Below, in pieces: positions 23,699-31,361 of a stretch of DNA of 32,989 nt. The DNA is from Acidobacteria bacterium RIFCSPLOWO2_12_FULL_68_19 (GTDB taxonomy: Bacteria > Acidobacteriota > Vicinamibacteria > Vicinamibacterales > UBA2999). The stretch covers positions 9,224 to 42,212 of the forward strand of contig MELF01000010.1 in the NCBI GenBank assembly GCA_001767525.1, written 5' to 3'. The translations under genes and the position numbers were made by a program. Every line of letters begins with the position of its first letter. Within the stretch, counting starts at the first letter, position 1. Under the pieces are notes generated by a model. That model saw only the letters and a list, made by a program, of their open reading frames with translations. It searched no databases and was not told the origin of the DNA.

Positions 23699-23704
23699 GA
23701 TAAT
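23699..23704 (+). promoter_or_regulatory. Candidate -10 box GATAAT for lipA
   Basis: GATAAT is followed by 8 nt, including GAGGA, and then ATG 23713. The initiation point would leave a leader of zero to two bases. Confidence 0.45.
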
Positions 23705-23712
23705 TGAGGACG

Positions 23713-24618
23713 ATGGCGATCGAGGCCCCTCTGGAATTCGTGCGGCCGCAGAGGAAACCCGAGTGGCTGAAGGTGCGCGCGCCCGGGTCGGCGAACTACC
23801 TCCGCCTCAAGGATCTGATGCGCACGCTTCGGCTCCACACCGTGTGCGAAGAAGCCCGCTGCCCGAACGTCGGCGAGTGCTGGCACCACGGAACGGCGAC
23901 GTTCATGATCCTCGGCGTCGTCTGCACGCGCGCCTGCGCCTACTGCGCCGTCGCGCACGGACGACCGCAGGCGCTCGACCCGGCGGAGCCGGAGCGCGTC
24001 GCCGACGCCATCGAGGCGATGGGCCTGCGGCACGCGGTCGTCACCTCGGTCGACCGCGACGATCTCCCCGACGGCGGCGCGGCGATGTTCGCCGAGACGA
24101 TCCGCCTGGCGCGCGCGCGCGCGCCGGGCTGCCGAATCGAGGTCCTCGTCCCGGACTTCCGGGGCGTCGAGCGTTCCTTGCGAACCGTACTCGACGCCGG
24201 GCCCGACGTGCTCAACCACAACGTCGAGACGGTGCCGCGCCTGTACCGGATGGCGCGCTCCGGCGGCCGGTATCCACGGTCGCTGGAGCTGCTCGATCGC
24301 TCCCGCCGTTACCGGCCGCAGATCCCGACGAAGACCGGCATCATGGTCGGGCTCGGAGAAGCACTCGAGGAGGTCGCGGCCGTGTTCGACGATCTCCGGG
24401 GCGTAGGCGTCTCGATCCTGACCATCGGGCAGTACCTCCGTCCGAGCCCGCAGCACGCACCGATGGTCCGCTACTATCATCCCGACGAGTTCGCCGATCT
24501 CGAGCGCATGGCGCTCGCCCGCGGCTTCGTCCACGTCGAGTCGGGTCCGCTCGTTCGCAGCTCCTATCACGCCAGCGAGCAGGCGGACGCGTTCGAGACG
24601 CGTGCGGCCCGCGGTTGA
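23713..24618 (+). CDS. lipA: Lipoyl synthase
   Basis: LipA is the radical-SAM enzyme that inserts two sulfurs into octanoyl-lipoyl domains, making the cofactor of pyruvate and 2-oxoglutarate dehydrogenases. The 301-residue protein has the auxiliary cluster motif CEEARCPNVGEC and the radical-SAM motif CTRACAYC. Further family segments are DRDDLPDGGA, LNHNVETVPRLY, KTGIMVGLGE and LTIGQYLRPS. The serine ligand of the auxiliary cluster is in the C-terminal VRSSYHA. Length is normal. It starts at ATG 23713; a TTG at 23704 is less likely. It probably has its own promoter (23699), with no lipB in the window. Confidence 0.97.
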   Translation: MAIEAPLEFVRPQRKPEWLKVRAPGSANYLRLKDLMRTLRLHTVCEEARCPNVGECWHHGTATFMILGVVCTRACAYCAVAHGRPQALDPAEPERVADAIEAMGLRHAVVTSVDRDDLPDGGAAMFAETIRLARARAPGCRIEVLVPDFRGVERSLRTVLDAGPDVLNHNVETVPRLYRMARSGGRYPRSLELLDRSRRYRPQIPTKTGIMVGLGEALEEVAAVFDDLRGVGVSILTIGQYLRPSPQHAPMVRYYHPDEFADLERMALARGFVHVESGPLVRSSYHASEQADAFETRAARG

Positions 24619-24632
24619 CGCAGAAGAGGCCT

Positions 24633-24643
24633 CCCCTGAGGGG
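24633..24643. terminator. Possible weak bidirectional hairpin between lipA and sdhB
   Basis: CCCC-TGA-GGGG is a short GC hairpin located between the two convergent stop codons. There is no T-tract, so termination activity is doubtful. Confidence 0.2.
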
Positions 24644-24645
24644 CG

Positions 24646-25389
24646 CTACCGGAACACGCGCAGGAGCCTCGTCACCGGATCGTAGTAGCGGCTGACGACG
24701 CGCTCCTTGAGCGGAATGATGGCGTTGTCAGTGATGTGGATGTGCTCGGGGCACACCTTCGTGCAGCACTTCGTGATGTTGCAGTAGCCGATGCCGTGCC
24801 GCTCCTTGATCTCCGGCACCCGATCCTGCGCGTCGATCGGGTTCATCTCGAGGTTCGCGGTGTAGACGAAGAAGCGCGGGCCGATGAACTCGTCGTGCTT
24901 GTGGTGTTCGCGCAGCACGTGGCAGACGTCCTGGCACAGGAAGCACTCGATGCACTTCCGAAACTCCTGGACACGATCGACGTCGCGCTGGGCCATCCGC
25001 CACGTGCCGTCCGGCGCGTCGGCGGGGCGCGGGGTGAACTTCGTGATCCCCTGCTTCACCCGGAAGTTCCACGACACGTCGGTCACCAGGTCCTTGATCG
25101 ACGGAAACGTCCGCATCGGCTCCACCGTGACCGGCTCCATCAGGTTCAGCTCGTTGAGCCTGGTCATGCACATCAGCCTGGGATTGCCGTTGATCTCCGC
25201 CGAGCACGATCCGCACTTGCCCGCCTTGCAGTTCCACCGGACCGCCAGGTCCGGCGCCTGTTCGGCCTGGATGCGGTGGATGACGTCGAGCACGACCATC
25301 CCTTCGGACACGTTCGTGTGGAACGTCTGGAACGTGCCGCCGCCCTCCGGATGCGTGCGCCAGACCTTGAACGTCGCGTTCTCGATCAC
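24646..25389 (-). CDS. sdhB: Succinate dehydrogenase iron-sulfur subunit
   Basis: A 247-residue subunit that carries electrons from FAD to quinone. The N-terminal [2Fe-2S] domain has Cys54, Cys59, Cys62 (CKAGKCGSC) and Cys74. The C-terminal domain has CIECFLCQDVC for the [4Fe-4S] cluster and CNITKCCTKVCPEHI for the [3Fe-4S] and [4Fe-4S] clusters. The start is GTG 25389, whose bases overlap the sdhA stop (GTGA, 25386-25389), a normal coupling; the longer open frame upstream is a shadow of sdhA. Sequence style and gene order (membrane subunit, A, B) resemble the mycobacterial Sdh1 set rather than the proteobacterial sdhCDAB. Confidence 0.95.
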   Translation of the reverse strand: MIENATFKVWRTHPEGGGTFQTFHTNVSEGMVVLDVIHRIQAEQAPDLAVRWNCKAGKCGSCSAEINGNPRLMCMTRLNELNLMEPVTVEPMRTFPSIKDLVTDVSWNFRVKQGITKFTPRPADAPDGTWRMAQRDVDRVQEFRKCIECFLCQDVCHVLREHHKHDEFIGPRFFVYTANLEMNPIDAQDRVPEIKERHGIGYCNITKCCTKVCPEHIHITDNAIIPLKERVVSRYYDPVTRLLRVFR

Positions 25390-27200
25390 GACTTCTGCTC
25401 CTCGATCACCTGCTTCAGCTCGTCCGGCATCGGCGGAATCGGGACCCGCGACACCTGCATGGCGCCGGCCACCTGCTTCACCATGACGTTCACCGTCGAC
25501 ATCTCCTCGGCTCGCTGCGGATAGTCGTCTCGGAAGTGGCCGCCGCGGCTCTCGCGCCGCTCGAGCGCCGACCGCGCAATCGCCTCGGACACCGTGAGCA
25601 GGTTCCTCAGATCGAGGGCCGTGTGCCAGCCGGCGTGATATTCGCGGCGGCCGGCGACGCCGACGCGGGCGGCGCGCAGCTTGTACTGTTCGAGGTGTTC
25701 GAGCGCCTGCCGCATTTCCGCTTCGTTGCGCACGATTCCGACCAGATTCTGCATCGTCTCCTGCAGGTCGCGCTGCACGCGGTACGGGTTCTCGCCCTGA
25801 TCGCCGCGCTCGAACGGCTCGAGGGCGGCTCGCTCCGCCCTCGCCACCGCGGCCTCGTCGATCCGCGGCGGCCGCGGCTGCTGGCGCGCCCACACCGAGG
25901 CGTATTCCCCGGCGCGCTTCCCGAACACGACCAAATCGGAGAGCGAGTTCCCGCCGAGGCGGTTGGCGCCGTTGATCCCGGACGCGCATTCGCCGGCGGC
26001 GAACAAACCGGGCACGCTCGACATCTGCGAGTCGCCGTCGGCGCGGATCCCGCCCATGATGTAGTGCGTCGTCGGACCGACTTCCATCGGCTCCTGTGTG
26101 ATGTCGAGGTCCGCCAGCATCTTGAACTGGTGGTACATGCTGGGCAGCTTGCGTGTGATGTGCTCGTCGGCGTTCGGCAGCTTCTCTTTGATCCACGCGA
26201 TGTCGAGGAACACGCCGCCGTGCGGCGAGCCGCGCCCCTGCTTCACCTCGCGAACGATGCAGCGGGCGACGTGGTCGCGGGTGAGCAGCTCAGGCGGACG
26301 GCGCGCCGACTTGTCCCCCTGCGTGTAGCGCCACCCCTCTTCCGGGTCGGCGGCGGTCTGCGGCTTGTAGTTGTCGGGGATGTCGTCGAACATGAAGCGG
26401 CGGCCCTCGCTGTTCTTGAGGATCCCGCCTTCGCCGCGCACCCCCTCGGTCACCAGGATCCCCTGCACGCTCGGCGGCCACACCATGCCGGTCGGATGGA
26501 ACTGCACGAACTCCATGTCGATGAGCTCGGCGCCCGCCCGGTAGGCGAGCGCGTGGCCGTCGCCGGTGCCTTCCCAGCTGTTGCTGGTGACCTTGTAGGC
26601 GCGCCCGACGCCGCCGGTGGCCAGGATCACCGCCTTGGCCGCGAACACGTGGAACCGCCCGCGCTCCCGGTCGTAGACGAGCGCGCCGGCGGCGCGCCCC
26701 TCGTCGAGGAGCAGATCGATGACCGTATGCTCCATGTGCACGGTCACGCCGAGGTGGATCGTGTGGTCCTGGAGCGTGCGAATCAGCTCGAGGCCGGTGC
26801 GATCCCCGACGTGCGCGAGCCGCGGATAGCGGTGGCCGCCGAAGTTCCGCTGGTTGATGCGGCCGTCCGACGTGCGATCGAACACCGCGCCCCACGCCTC
26901 CAGCTCGCGCACCCGGTCGGGGGCCTCCTTCGCATGGACCTCCGCCATCCGCCAGTTGTTCACGTACTGGCCGCCGCGCATCGTGTCGGCGAAGTGCACC
27001 TTCCAGTTGTCGCGGTCGTCGTTGTGCCCCATGGCGGCGGCCATGCCGCCTTCGGCCATGACGGTATGCGCCTTACCGAGCAGCGACTTGCAGATGAGGC
27101 CCACCGAGACGCCGGCGCTCGCGGCCTCGATCGCCGCGCGAAGCCCCGCGCCGCCCGCACCGATGATCAGGACGTCGTACGAGTAGGACGCTTCCGGCAT
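25386..27200 (-). CDS. sdhA: Succinate dehydrogenase/fumarate reductase flavoprotein subunit
   Basis: This 604-residue subunit oxidises succinate. It has the FAD-binding GAGGAGLRAAIEAA, the covalent-FAD histidine in KAHTVMAEGGMAAAMG, and FVQFHPTGM. The capping-domain segments RGEGGILKNSEGRRFM and THYIMGGIRADGD carry active-site residues, and SGINGANRLGGNSLSDL is also present. Length is typical. ATG 27200 overlaps the stop of the membrane subunit by one base, and the stop overlaps the sdhB start, so all three are coupled. The frame open to 27791 is a shadow. The complex would be located at the inner face of the cytoplasmic membrane. Confidence 0.96.
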   Translation of the reverse strand: MPEASYSYDVLIIGAGGAGLRAAIEAASAGVSVGLICKSLLGKAHTVMAEGGMAAAMGHNDDRDNWKVHFADTMRGGQYVNNWRMAEVHAKEAPDRVRELEAWGAVFDRTSDGRINQRNFGGHRYPRLAHVGDRTGLELIRTLQDHTIHLGVTVHMEHTVIDLLLDEGRAAGALVYDRERGRFHVFAAKAVILATGGVGRAYKVTSNSWEGTGDGHALAYRAGAELIDMEFVQFHPTGMVWPPSVQGILVTEGVRGEGGILKNSEGRRFMFDDIPDNYKPQTAADPEEGWRYTQGDKSARRPPELLTRDHVARCIVREVKQGRGSPHGGVFLDIAWIKEKLPNADEHITRKLPSMYHQFKMLADLDITQEPMEVGPTTHYIMGGIRADGDSQMSSVPGLFAAGECASGINGANRLGGNSLSDLVVFGKRAGEYASVWARQQPRPPRIDEAAVARAERAALEPFERGDQGENPYRVQRDLQETMQNLVGIVRNEAEMRQALEHLEQYKLRAARVGVAGRREYHAGWHTALDLRNLLTVSEAIARSALERRESRGGHFRDDYPQRAEEMSTVNVMVKQVAGAMQVSRVPIPPMPDELKQVIEEQKS

Positions 27201-28003
27201 CAGAGAATCCTCAGGTCCGTCCAGATCCCCATCGAGCAGAGACGAACGTAGATGTCGGCCAGCGCCACCGACGAAAGACTGAGCCAGGCGAACAACTGGT
27301 GCCGGTGGTTCAGCGTGGTCGAACACGCGTACGCGCGGTCGCAGGAGGGATGCTTCGAGACCTCGTCGTGCCTCCCGCCGGCCAGGTGGCGCATCACGTG
27401 GCACCCGAGCGTGTAGCAGCTCAGCAGCACCACGTTCACCGCCAGCACGATCGTGCCGAGCCCGATGCCGAACTCGGCGGCGCCGGTCGCGGGGTCGCGG
27501 AACCAGAGCGCGAGCCAGACGTCGTACGACAGGATGAACAGGAAGAGCACGGCGACGTACATGAAGTAGCGATGGGCGTTCTGCAGGACCAGCGGAAACC
27601 ACTGCTCGCCCCGGTAGCCGCTGCGCGGCTCGCCGACGGCGCACGCCGGCGGATCGCCCCAGAACGACTTGTAGTACGCACCGCGGTAGTAGTAGCAGGT
27701 GAACCGGAACAGACCCGGGAACGGGAGGATCAGCAGCGCCGGCGAGAAGGGCACCCATGCCGGAATCCACACCGGCTTGGGCCCGAACCACGCGTGCGGC
27801 GAATCACCGAACAGCTCCGGCGAGTAGAACGGAGAGAGATACGGCCCGTAGGTGTAATGCGCGTTCTGCAGGGCCGCCCATGTGGCGTACACGATGAACA
27901 GCGACAGGCCGATGAAGATCGCCAGCGGGGTCGCCCACCACACGTCGCGCCGAGAGGTGGACCCGAAACCGCTCGGCGCGATTCGTACTGGAGTCACTTC
28001 CAT
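27200..28003 (-). CDS. sdhC: Succinate dehydrogenase membrane subunit, Sdh1-like
   Basis: A 267-residue membrane protein with five predicted helices: WWATPLAIFIGLSLFIVYAT, SPALLILPFPGLFRFT, HRYFMYVAVLFLFILSYD, IGLGTIVLAVNVVLLSCYTL and HQLFAWLSLSSVALADIYV. It is the single membrane anchor of the downstream sdhAB. It ends DIYVRLCSMG and has the Cys/His-rich stretch CYTLGCHVMRH plus HPSCDRAYAC before the last helix. This pattern recalls the actinobacterial Sdh1 anchor, reported to hold a Rieske-type cluster in mycobacteria; I cannot verify ligand equivalence. ATG 28003 is preferred to GTG 28009 because GGAG lies 8 nt upstream. A heptad array separates it from the cytochrome gene upstream. Confidence 0.85.
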   Translation of the reverse strand: MEVTPVRIAPSGFGSTSRRDVWWATPLAIFIGLSLFIVYATWAALQNAHYTYGPYLSPFYSPELFGDSPHAWFGPKPVWIPAWVPFSPALLILPFPGLFRFTCYYYRGAYYKSFWGDPPACAVGEPRSGYRGEQWFPLVLQNAHRYFMYVAVLFLFILSYDVWLALWFRDPATGAAEFGIGLGTIVLAVNVVLLSCYTLGCHVMRHLAGGRHDEVSKHPSCDRAYACSTTLNHRHQLFAWLSLSSVALADIYVRLCSMGIWTDLRIL

Positions 28004-28022
28004 GCACACGTCTCCGCAGGTT

Positions 28023-28073
28023 GGCGGCTGGTGGATGGTGCCTGGTGGCCCGGACGCCCGCCCACCAGCCGCC
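28023..28073. repeat. 12-bp perfect inverted repeat
   Basis: GGCGGCTGGTGG (28023-28034) and CCACCAGCCGCC (28062-28073) are perfect reverse complements with a 27-nt spacer. It overlaps array 7 and lies between the cytochrome stop and the sdhC start on the same strand. It could form a stem in the transcript; there is no T-tract. Confidence 0.5.
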
Positions 28074-28106
28074 GCCCGCTAGCCACGAACCACCAGCCAC
28101 CCACTA
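28058..28106 (-). repeat. Heptad array 7, beginning at a stop codon
   Basis: On the minus strand the TAG stop of the cytochrome gene (28106-28104) starts the array: TAGTGGG, TGGCTGG, TGGTTCG, TGGCTAG, CGGGCGG, CGGCTGG, TGGGCGG. The units are more degenerate than in other arrays but keep the 7-nt register and the GG end. The edge is CTAG. Confidence 0.7.
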
Positions 28107-28550
28107 GTTCTTGGGCGGGTCGATCTTGATCGGCTGCAGGGCTTCGGCCTTCGACGGCAGATCGGTCTTGCCGGCGGGATACTTCGAGGCGCTGAGCATG
28201 AACGCGAGGAGGTCGGCCGTCTGCTCCGGCGTGAGCGAACCCGGGCTGAGCGCAGGCATCGTCATCTGGATCTTGTCGAACAAATCGCCGAGCGATTTCC
28301 CCTGCCAGTTGCTCGTGAACGTCTGGCCCGCAAGGCCGGGAATGATGTCGTTGCCTCGGAGATCGTCGCCGTGACAGGCGGCGCACTGCTCCTTGTAGAG
28401 GGGCATCCCCCGTTTCGCCTGCGCGTCGGTATAGACGCCGGCGCCGGTGGACGCCGCCTGCGCCCGCAGCACGGCGCTGGCCCCCGCCACGCCTGCCAGC
28501 ACGGCGGCTGCAGCCGTCAGAATGGTGACTGTCTTCCACATGTCGCTCAA
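28104..28550 (-). CDS. Class I cytochrome c, exported
   Basis: A 148-residue cytochrome with an N-terminal hydrophobic signal or anchor (TVTILTAAAAVLAGVAGASAV) and a single heme site CAACH (Cys56, Cys59, His60) after GMPLYKEQ. The distal Met is in the segment IQMTMPALSPGSLTPEQTADLLAFML, typical of small periplasmic cytochromes c. Start: TTG 28550 has GGAGAGG 5 nt upstream; ATG 28541 is the alternative. TACAAC further upstream may be its -10. It is in the same direction as the sdh operon, 100 bp upstream with array 7 between, so co-transcription is possible. A role as electron carrier to a terminal oxidase is inferred from its class. Confidence 0.9.
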   Translation of the reverse strand: MSDMWKTVTILTAAAAVLAGVAGASAVLRAQAASTGAGVYTDAQAKRGMPLYKEQCAACHGDDLRGNDIIPGLAGQTFTSNWQGKSLGDLFDKIQMTMPALSPGSLTPEQTADLLAFMLSASKYPAGKTDLPSKAEALQPIKIDPPKN

Positions 28551-28653
28551 GTCTACCTCTCCTTGCGATTCCAGTTGTAGACGGGCGTGCTCGACCCGAT
28601 GAGGCTGTGCGCCGGATGCGTCCCATCGCCGCCGCAGCCAACCTGGTATTTTA

Positions 28654-28659
28654 CTATCC
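28654..28659 (+). promoter_or_regulatory. Candidate -10 box TACTAT for udgB
   Basis: TACTAT lies in the AT-rich patch GGTATTTTACTATCC, 9-10 nt before ATG 28669. It would give a leader of only a few bases. Confidence 0.4.
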
Positions 28660-28668
28660 GTCGATCCG

Positions 28669-29409
28669 ATGGGGGAACCGCGTTCGTCCGGACTCCGGAA
28701 CCCGTCGCCGCGCTCGGCGCCGGCGGTGCCACTCGCACTCGCGGCCGTGCACGCGTCGATCGTCTCGTGCGAAGGGTGCCCGCGGCTGCGCGCCTACTGC
28801 CGGCGCGTCGCGGCGGAGAAGAAGCGGGCGCACCGCGACGACGTCTACTGGGGCCGTCCCGTGCCCGGCTTCGGCGATCCCGGCGCGCGGCTGCTGCTCG
28901 TCGGCCTCGCGCCCGCCGCGCACGGCGCGAACCGCACGGGACGTCCCTTCACCGGCGACGGCTCCGGCGACTTCCTGATGTCGGCGCTCCATCGAACCGG
29001 CTTTGCCACGATCCCGACGTCGCGCCGTGCCGACGACGGGCTGCGGCTCGTCGATGCCTACATCCTGTCGGCGGTGCGCTGCGCGCCGCCGGACAACAAG
29101 CCGTTGCCCGAGGAGATCGCACGCTGCCTGGACCACCTCGAAGCCGAGATCGCCGAGCTGCCGCGCGTGCGCGTGGTGGTCGCGCTCGGGAAGATCGGGT
29201 TCGACGCGTGGCTGCAGTTGCTTCGACGGCGGAGCGTGGCGCCTTCGCCGCGACCGCAGTTCGCGCACGGGTGCGTCGTAGGGATGCCTCCCCCGCTGCC
29301 GACGCTCGTCGGCTGCTACCATCCGAGCCGCCAGAACACCAATACCGGCACACTGACGGCCCGGATGATGGAGAGCGTCTTCAGGAACGCACGGCGGATG
29401 ATCGGCTAG
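28669..29409 (+). CDS. udgb: Type 5 uracil-DNA glycosylase (UdgB)
   Basis: UdgB-type enzymes remove uracil and other deaminated bases from DNA. The 246-residue protein has the family 5 motif GLAPAAHGANRTGRPFTGDG (motif 1, substrate pocket) and SCEGCPRLRAYC, with Cys residues for the [4Fe-4S] cluster. AYILSAVRCAPPDNKPLP and the motif 2 region LVGCYHPSRQNTNTG follow. All hallmarks are in order. It is a cytosolic repair enzyme. ATG 28669 follows TACTAT (28654-28659) by about 10 nt; the first 20 residues are probably disordered. It is divergent from the cytochrome gene and convergent with the dehydratase. Confidence 0.95.
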   Translation: MGEPRSSGLRNPSPRSAPAVPLALAAVHASIVSCEGCPRLRAYCRRVAAEKKRAHRDDVYWGRPVPGFGDPGARLLLVGLAPAAHGANRTGRPFTGDGSGDFLMSALHRTGFATIPTSRRADDGLRLVDAYILSAVRCAPPDNKPLPEEIARCLDHLEAEIAELPRVRVVVALGKIGFDAWLQLLRRRSVAPSPRPQFAHGCVVGMPPPLPTLVGCYHPSRQNTNTGTLTARMMESVFRNARRMIG

Positions 29410-29440
29410 CATCCGCGCATCGGAGCAGCCCGCGCCGACG

Positions 29441-29477
29441 CACCCTCGCACCCTCGCACCGTCGCACCGTCGCACCA
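29441..29477 (-). repeat. 9-mer tandem repeat (GGTGCGASG)
   Basis: On the minus strand GGTGCGACG occurs twice and GGTGCGAGG twice in tandem. It lies between the convergent stops of udgB and the dehydratase, downstream of both. It is a separate class from the TAGCCGG heptads. Confidence 0.65.
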
Positions 29478-29488
29478 GCGTGTTCACA

Positions 29489-30454
29489 TCACCCCCCCTC
29501 CACCACGCGGCGCAGCGTGGCGAGGTCGATGTTGCCGCCGGTCATCACGCAGACGATCGTCCGGCCGGCCAGGCGCGGTCCCCAGTGCCGCGCCGCGGCG
29601 AGCGGGGCGGCGCCGGCGCCCTCGGCCAGGTTGTGCGTCAGGGGCAGCGCGGCCCGGACGCCTTCCCGCAGCTCCTCTTCCGTGAGCGTGATCACATCGT
29701 CGAGCTGCGCTTTCAGAATCGAGAAGGTCAGGTCGTAGGTCGTTCGTGTCGCCATTCCCTCGGCGAACGTGGCGACGCGGTCGCCGTCGACGCGCTCGGG
29801 GCCGCGCCAGGAACGCGCGAACGCGTCGGCGCCGGAGGCCTGTACGCCGATGATCCGTGCAGGTGCCCGTCTGCCGGTGCGGGCGATGCAGCAGCCGGCC
29901 GCGCCGCTGCCGCCGCCGACCGGCACGAACACATAGTCGGCCTCCGGCAGCTCGTCGAAGATCTCCAGGGCGTAGGTGCCGACACCGGCAATGAGGTCGG
30001 GCTCGTTAGCCGAATGCACGTATCGCCAGCCCTGCTGCGGCGCGAGCGCCTCGACGCGCTCCCGCGCCTCGTCGAAATCGCGGCCGTACTCGACGACAGT
30101 GGCGCCGAGCGCACGCATGGCGGCGTTCTTGTCGGGATTGTTGTGGAGCGGCACGAAGATGCGGCACGGGACCCCGTGGACGCGGCAGGCAAAGGCCATC
30201 GACTGGCCGTGGTTGCCGGTGCTCGCGCTGACGACGCCCCGGCGCCGCTCGTCGGCGGTGAGCTGCGCCACCAGGTTGAGACCGCCGCGGATCTTGAACG
30301 CGCCCGTCGGGTTGTGGTTCTCGTGCTTCACCCAGACCGCGCAGCCGAGCCACTGGTCGAGCAGCGGATGCCGGAGGAGCGGCGTGGGCCGGAGATGGGC
30401 GTAGACGCGCGCCCGCGCGGCTTCGAGGTCCTGCAGGGAAGGGGGGCTCATCAT
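29489..30454 (-). CDS. Threonine/serine dehydratase (PLP-dependent)
   Basis: This 321-residue fold-type II PLP enzyme probably deaminates threonine or serine to 2-oxoacids. The PLP lysine is in NPTGAFKIRGG; the substrate loop is SASTGNHGQSMA, the phosphate-binding glycines are PVGGGSGAAG, and the C-terminal MTGGNID is also present. It lacks the C-terminal ACT-like regulatory domain of biosynthetic IlvA, so it is a catabolic or short type. A threonine/serine racemase or 3-hydroxyaspartate dehydratase remains possible. Two ATGs are adjacent (30454 and 30451). The GDPD gene upstream on the same strand ends 4 bp away, suggesting one transcript. Confidence 0.9.
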   Translation of the reverse strand: MMSPPSLQDLEAARARVYAHLRPTPLLRHPLLDQWLGCAVWVKHENHNPTGAFKIRGGLNLVAQLTADERRRGVVSASTGNHGQSMAFACRVHGVPCRIFVPLHNNPDKNAAMRALGATVVEYGRDFDEARERVEALAPQQGWRYVHSANEPDLIAGVGTYALEIFDELPEADYVFVPVGGGSGAAGCCIARTGRRAPARIIGVQASGADAFARSWRGPERVDGDRVATFAEGMATRTTYDLTFSILKAQLDDVITLTEEELREGVRAALPLTHNLAEGAGAAPLAAARHWGPRLAGRTIVCVMTGGNIDLATLRRVVEGG

Positions 30455-30458
30455 GACG

Positions 30459-31244
30459 TCACCAGGTGAACGAATCTCTCACGTGGACGGCCACGTCCGG
30501 ATGGTTGCTGATCAGGCCATCGACGCCCCACGCGAGCAGCCGCCGCATGTCGTCCTCCAGGTCCACCGTCCACACCTGCACCTTGAGCGCGGCCCGATGG
30601 GCGTACCTGACGAAACGCGGCGAGACGATCCGCATGACGCCGCTCCGCTCGGGGACCTGGTAGCCACCGTACGACGCGCGGCGCACGGGCCAGCGCGCCC
30701 ACGCACGGTAGACCGCGAGCCGCACTTCCGCATGACAGGCGCTCGACGCCATTTCCGGCAGCGCCGCACGGGCCGCGGCGGCGCTCCGCGCGCCATAGCC
30801 GGCGACGCAGACCCGCTCGGCCGCACCTGCGCGACCGACATCGCGTGCCACCGCGGCGCCCATCTCGCCGGAGTCCACCTTCATCTCCACGATCAGGCGC
30901 AGGTCGGGATACCGGTGCAGTACCTCCGCCAGCGTCGGAATCCCGACGCCCTGACCGCGGAACGGAAACGTGCCGCCCCCGGCGAACCGGCACCCGGCGT
31001 CGACCTGCGCGAGCTCGGCGGCGGTACGGGCCGCCAGCGGCCCGCAGGCCGACGTGGTCCGATCGAGCGTCGAATCGTGGTGAACGACGGCGACCCCGTC
31101 CGCCGACAGGTGCACGTCGAGCTCGAGCCCGTCGGCGCCGGCGGCGAGGCCACGGTCGAAGGCCGCCAGCGTGTTCTCCGGACCGAGCGCGCAGCCGCCG
31201 CGGTGCGCGAAGACGAGCGGGCGGGAATGCTCAAAGAAAGGCAC
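30459..31244 (-). CDS. Glycerophosphodiester phosphodiesterase
   Basis: A 261-residue TIM-barrel enzyme of the GDPD family, which cuts glycerophosphodiesters to glycerol 3-phosphate and an alcohol. Motifs: FAHRGGCALGPENTLAAF (catalytic His and Glu), GLELDVHLSADGVAVVHHDS (metal Glu/Asp and second His), TLAEVLHRYP, LIVEMK, VQVWTVDLEDD and WGVDGLISNHPD. No signal peptide, so cytosolic. The likely start is GTG 31244, next to the first strand; the long open frame upstream is a shadow of the ATPase gene. It is transcriptionally linked with the dehydratase downstream. The upstream region consists of degenerate ATTC-type heptamers. Confidence 0.92.
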   Translation of the reverse strand: MPFFEHSRPLVFAHRGGCALGPENTLAAFDRGLAAGADGLELDVHLSADGVAVVHHDSTLDRTTSACGPLAARTAAELAQVDAGCRFAGGGTFPFRGQGVGIPTLAEVLHRYPDLRLIVEMKVDSGEMGAAVARDVGRAGAAERVCVAGYGARSAAAARAALPEMASSACHAEVRLAVYRAWARWPVRRASYGGYQVPERSGVMRIVSPRFVRYAHRAALKVQVWTVDLEDDMRRLLAWGVDGLISNHPDVAVHVRDSFTW

Positions 31245-31296
31245 GAGGCAGAAGGCCGCAGGGTGATTCAGGGCACATTGTTGACGTCGTACGACT

Positions 31297-31349
31297 GGAT
31301 ACCATTCTGCCCCGAGTTCCGCCTTGTGCATTCGGCCTTCAGCATTGAG
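31297..31349 (+). repeat. Degenerate ATTCNGC-type short tandem repeat
   Basis: Units resembling ATTCTGC, TTCCGCC, ATTCGGC, CTTCAGC and ATTGAG follow one another at 6-7 nt spacing between the GDPD gene and the ATPase gene. The register is imperfect. It ends at the TAGAAT promoter box of the ATPase gene, as the TAGCCGG arrays do elsewhere. Confidence 0.4.
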
Positions 31350-31355
31350 TAGAAT
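31350..31355 (+). promoter_or_regulatory. Candidate -10 box TAGAAT for the ATPase gene (leaderless)
   Basis: TAGAAT, six bases, ATG 31362. Same spacing and hexamer as at 1786 and 10009. No Shine-Dalgarno sequence is present. Confidence 0.5.
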
Positions 31356-31361
31356 CCGATC

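Noticed and set aside
23227-24570. Minus-strand open frame opposite lipA
   Set aside because: It is out of frame with UPF0173 and antisense to lipA; its C-terminal part is only UPF0173 DNA in the wrong frame.
25536-27251. Plus-strand open frame of 571 codons opposite sdhA
   Set aside because: Shadow of the sdhA codons; no domain, low-complexity composition, and the minus strand is a textbook flavoprotein.
28023-28073. Intrinsic terminator between the cytochrome c and sdhC genes
   Set aside because: The 12-bp inverted repeat has a long 27-nt loop and no following T-tract, so I list it only as a repeat.
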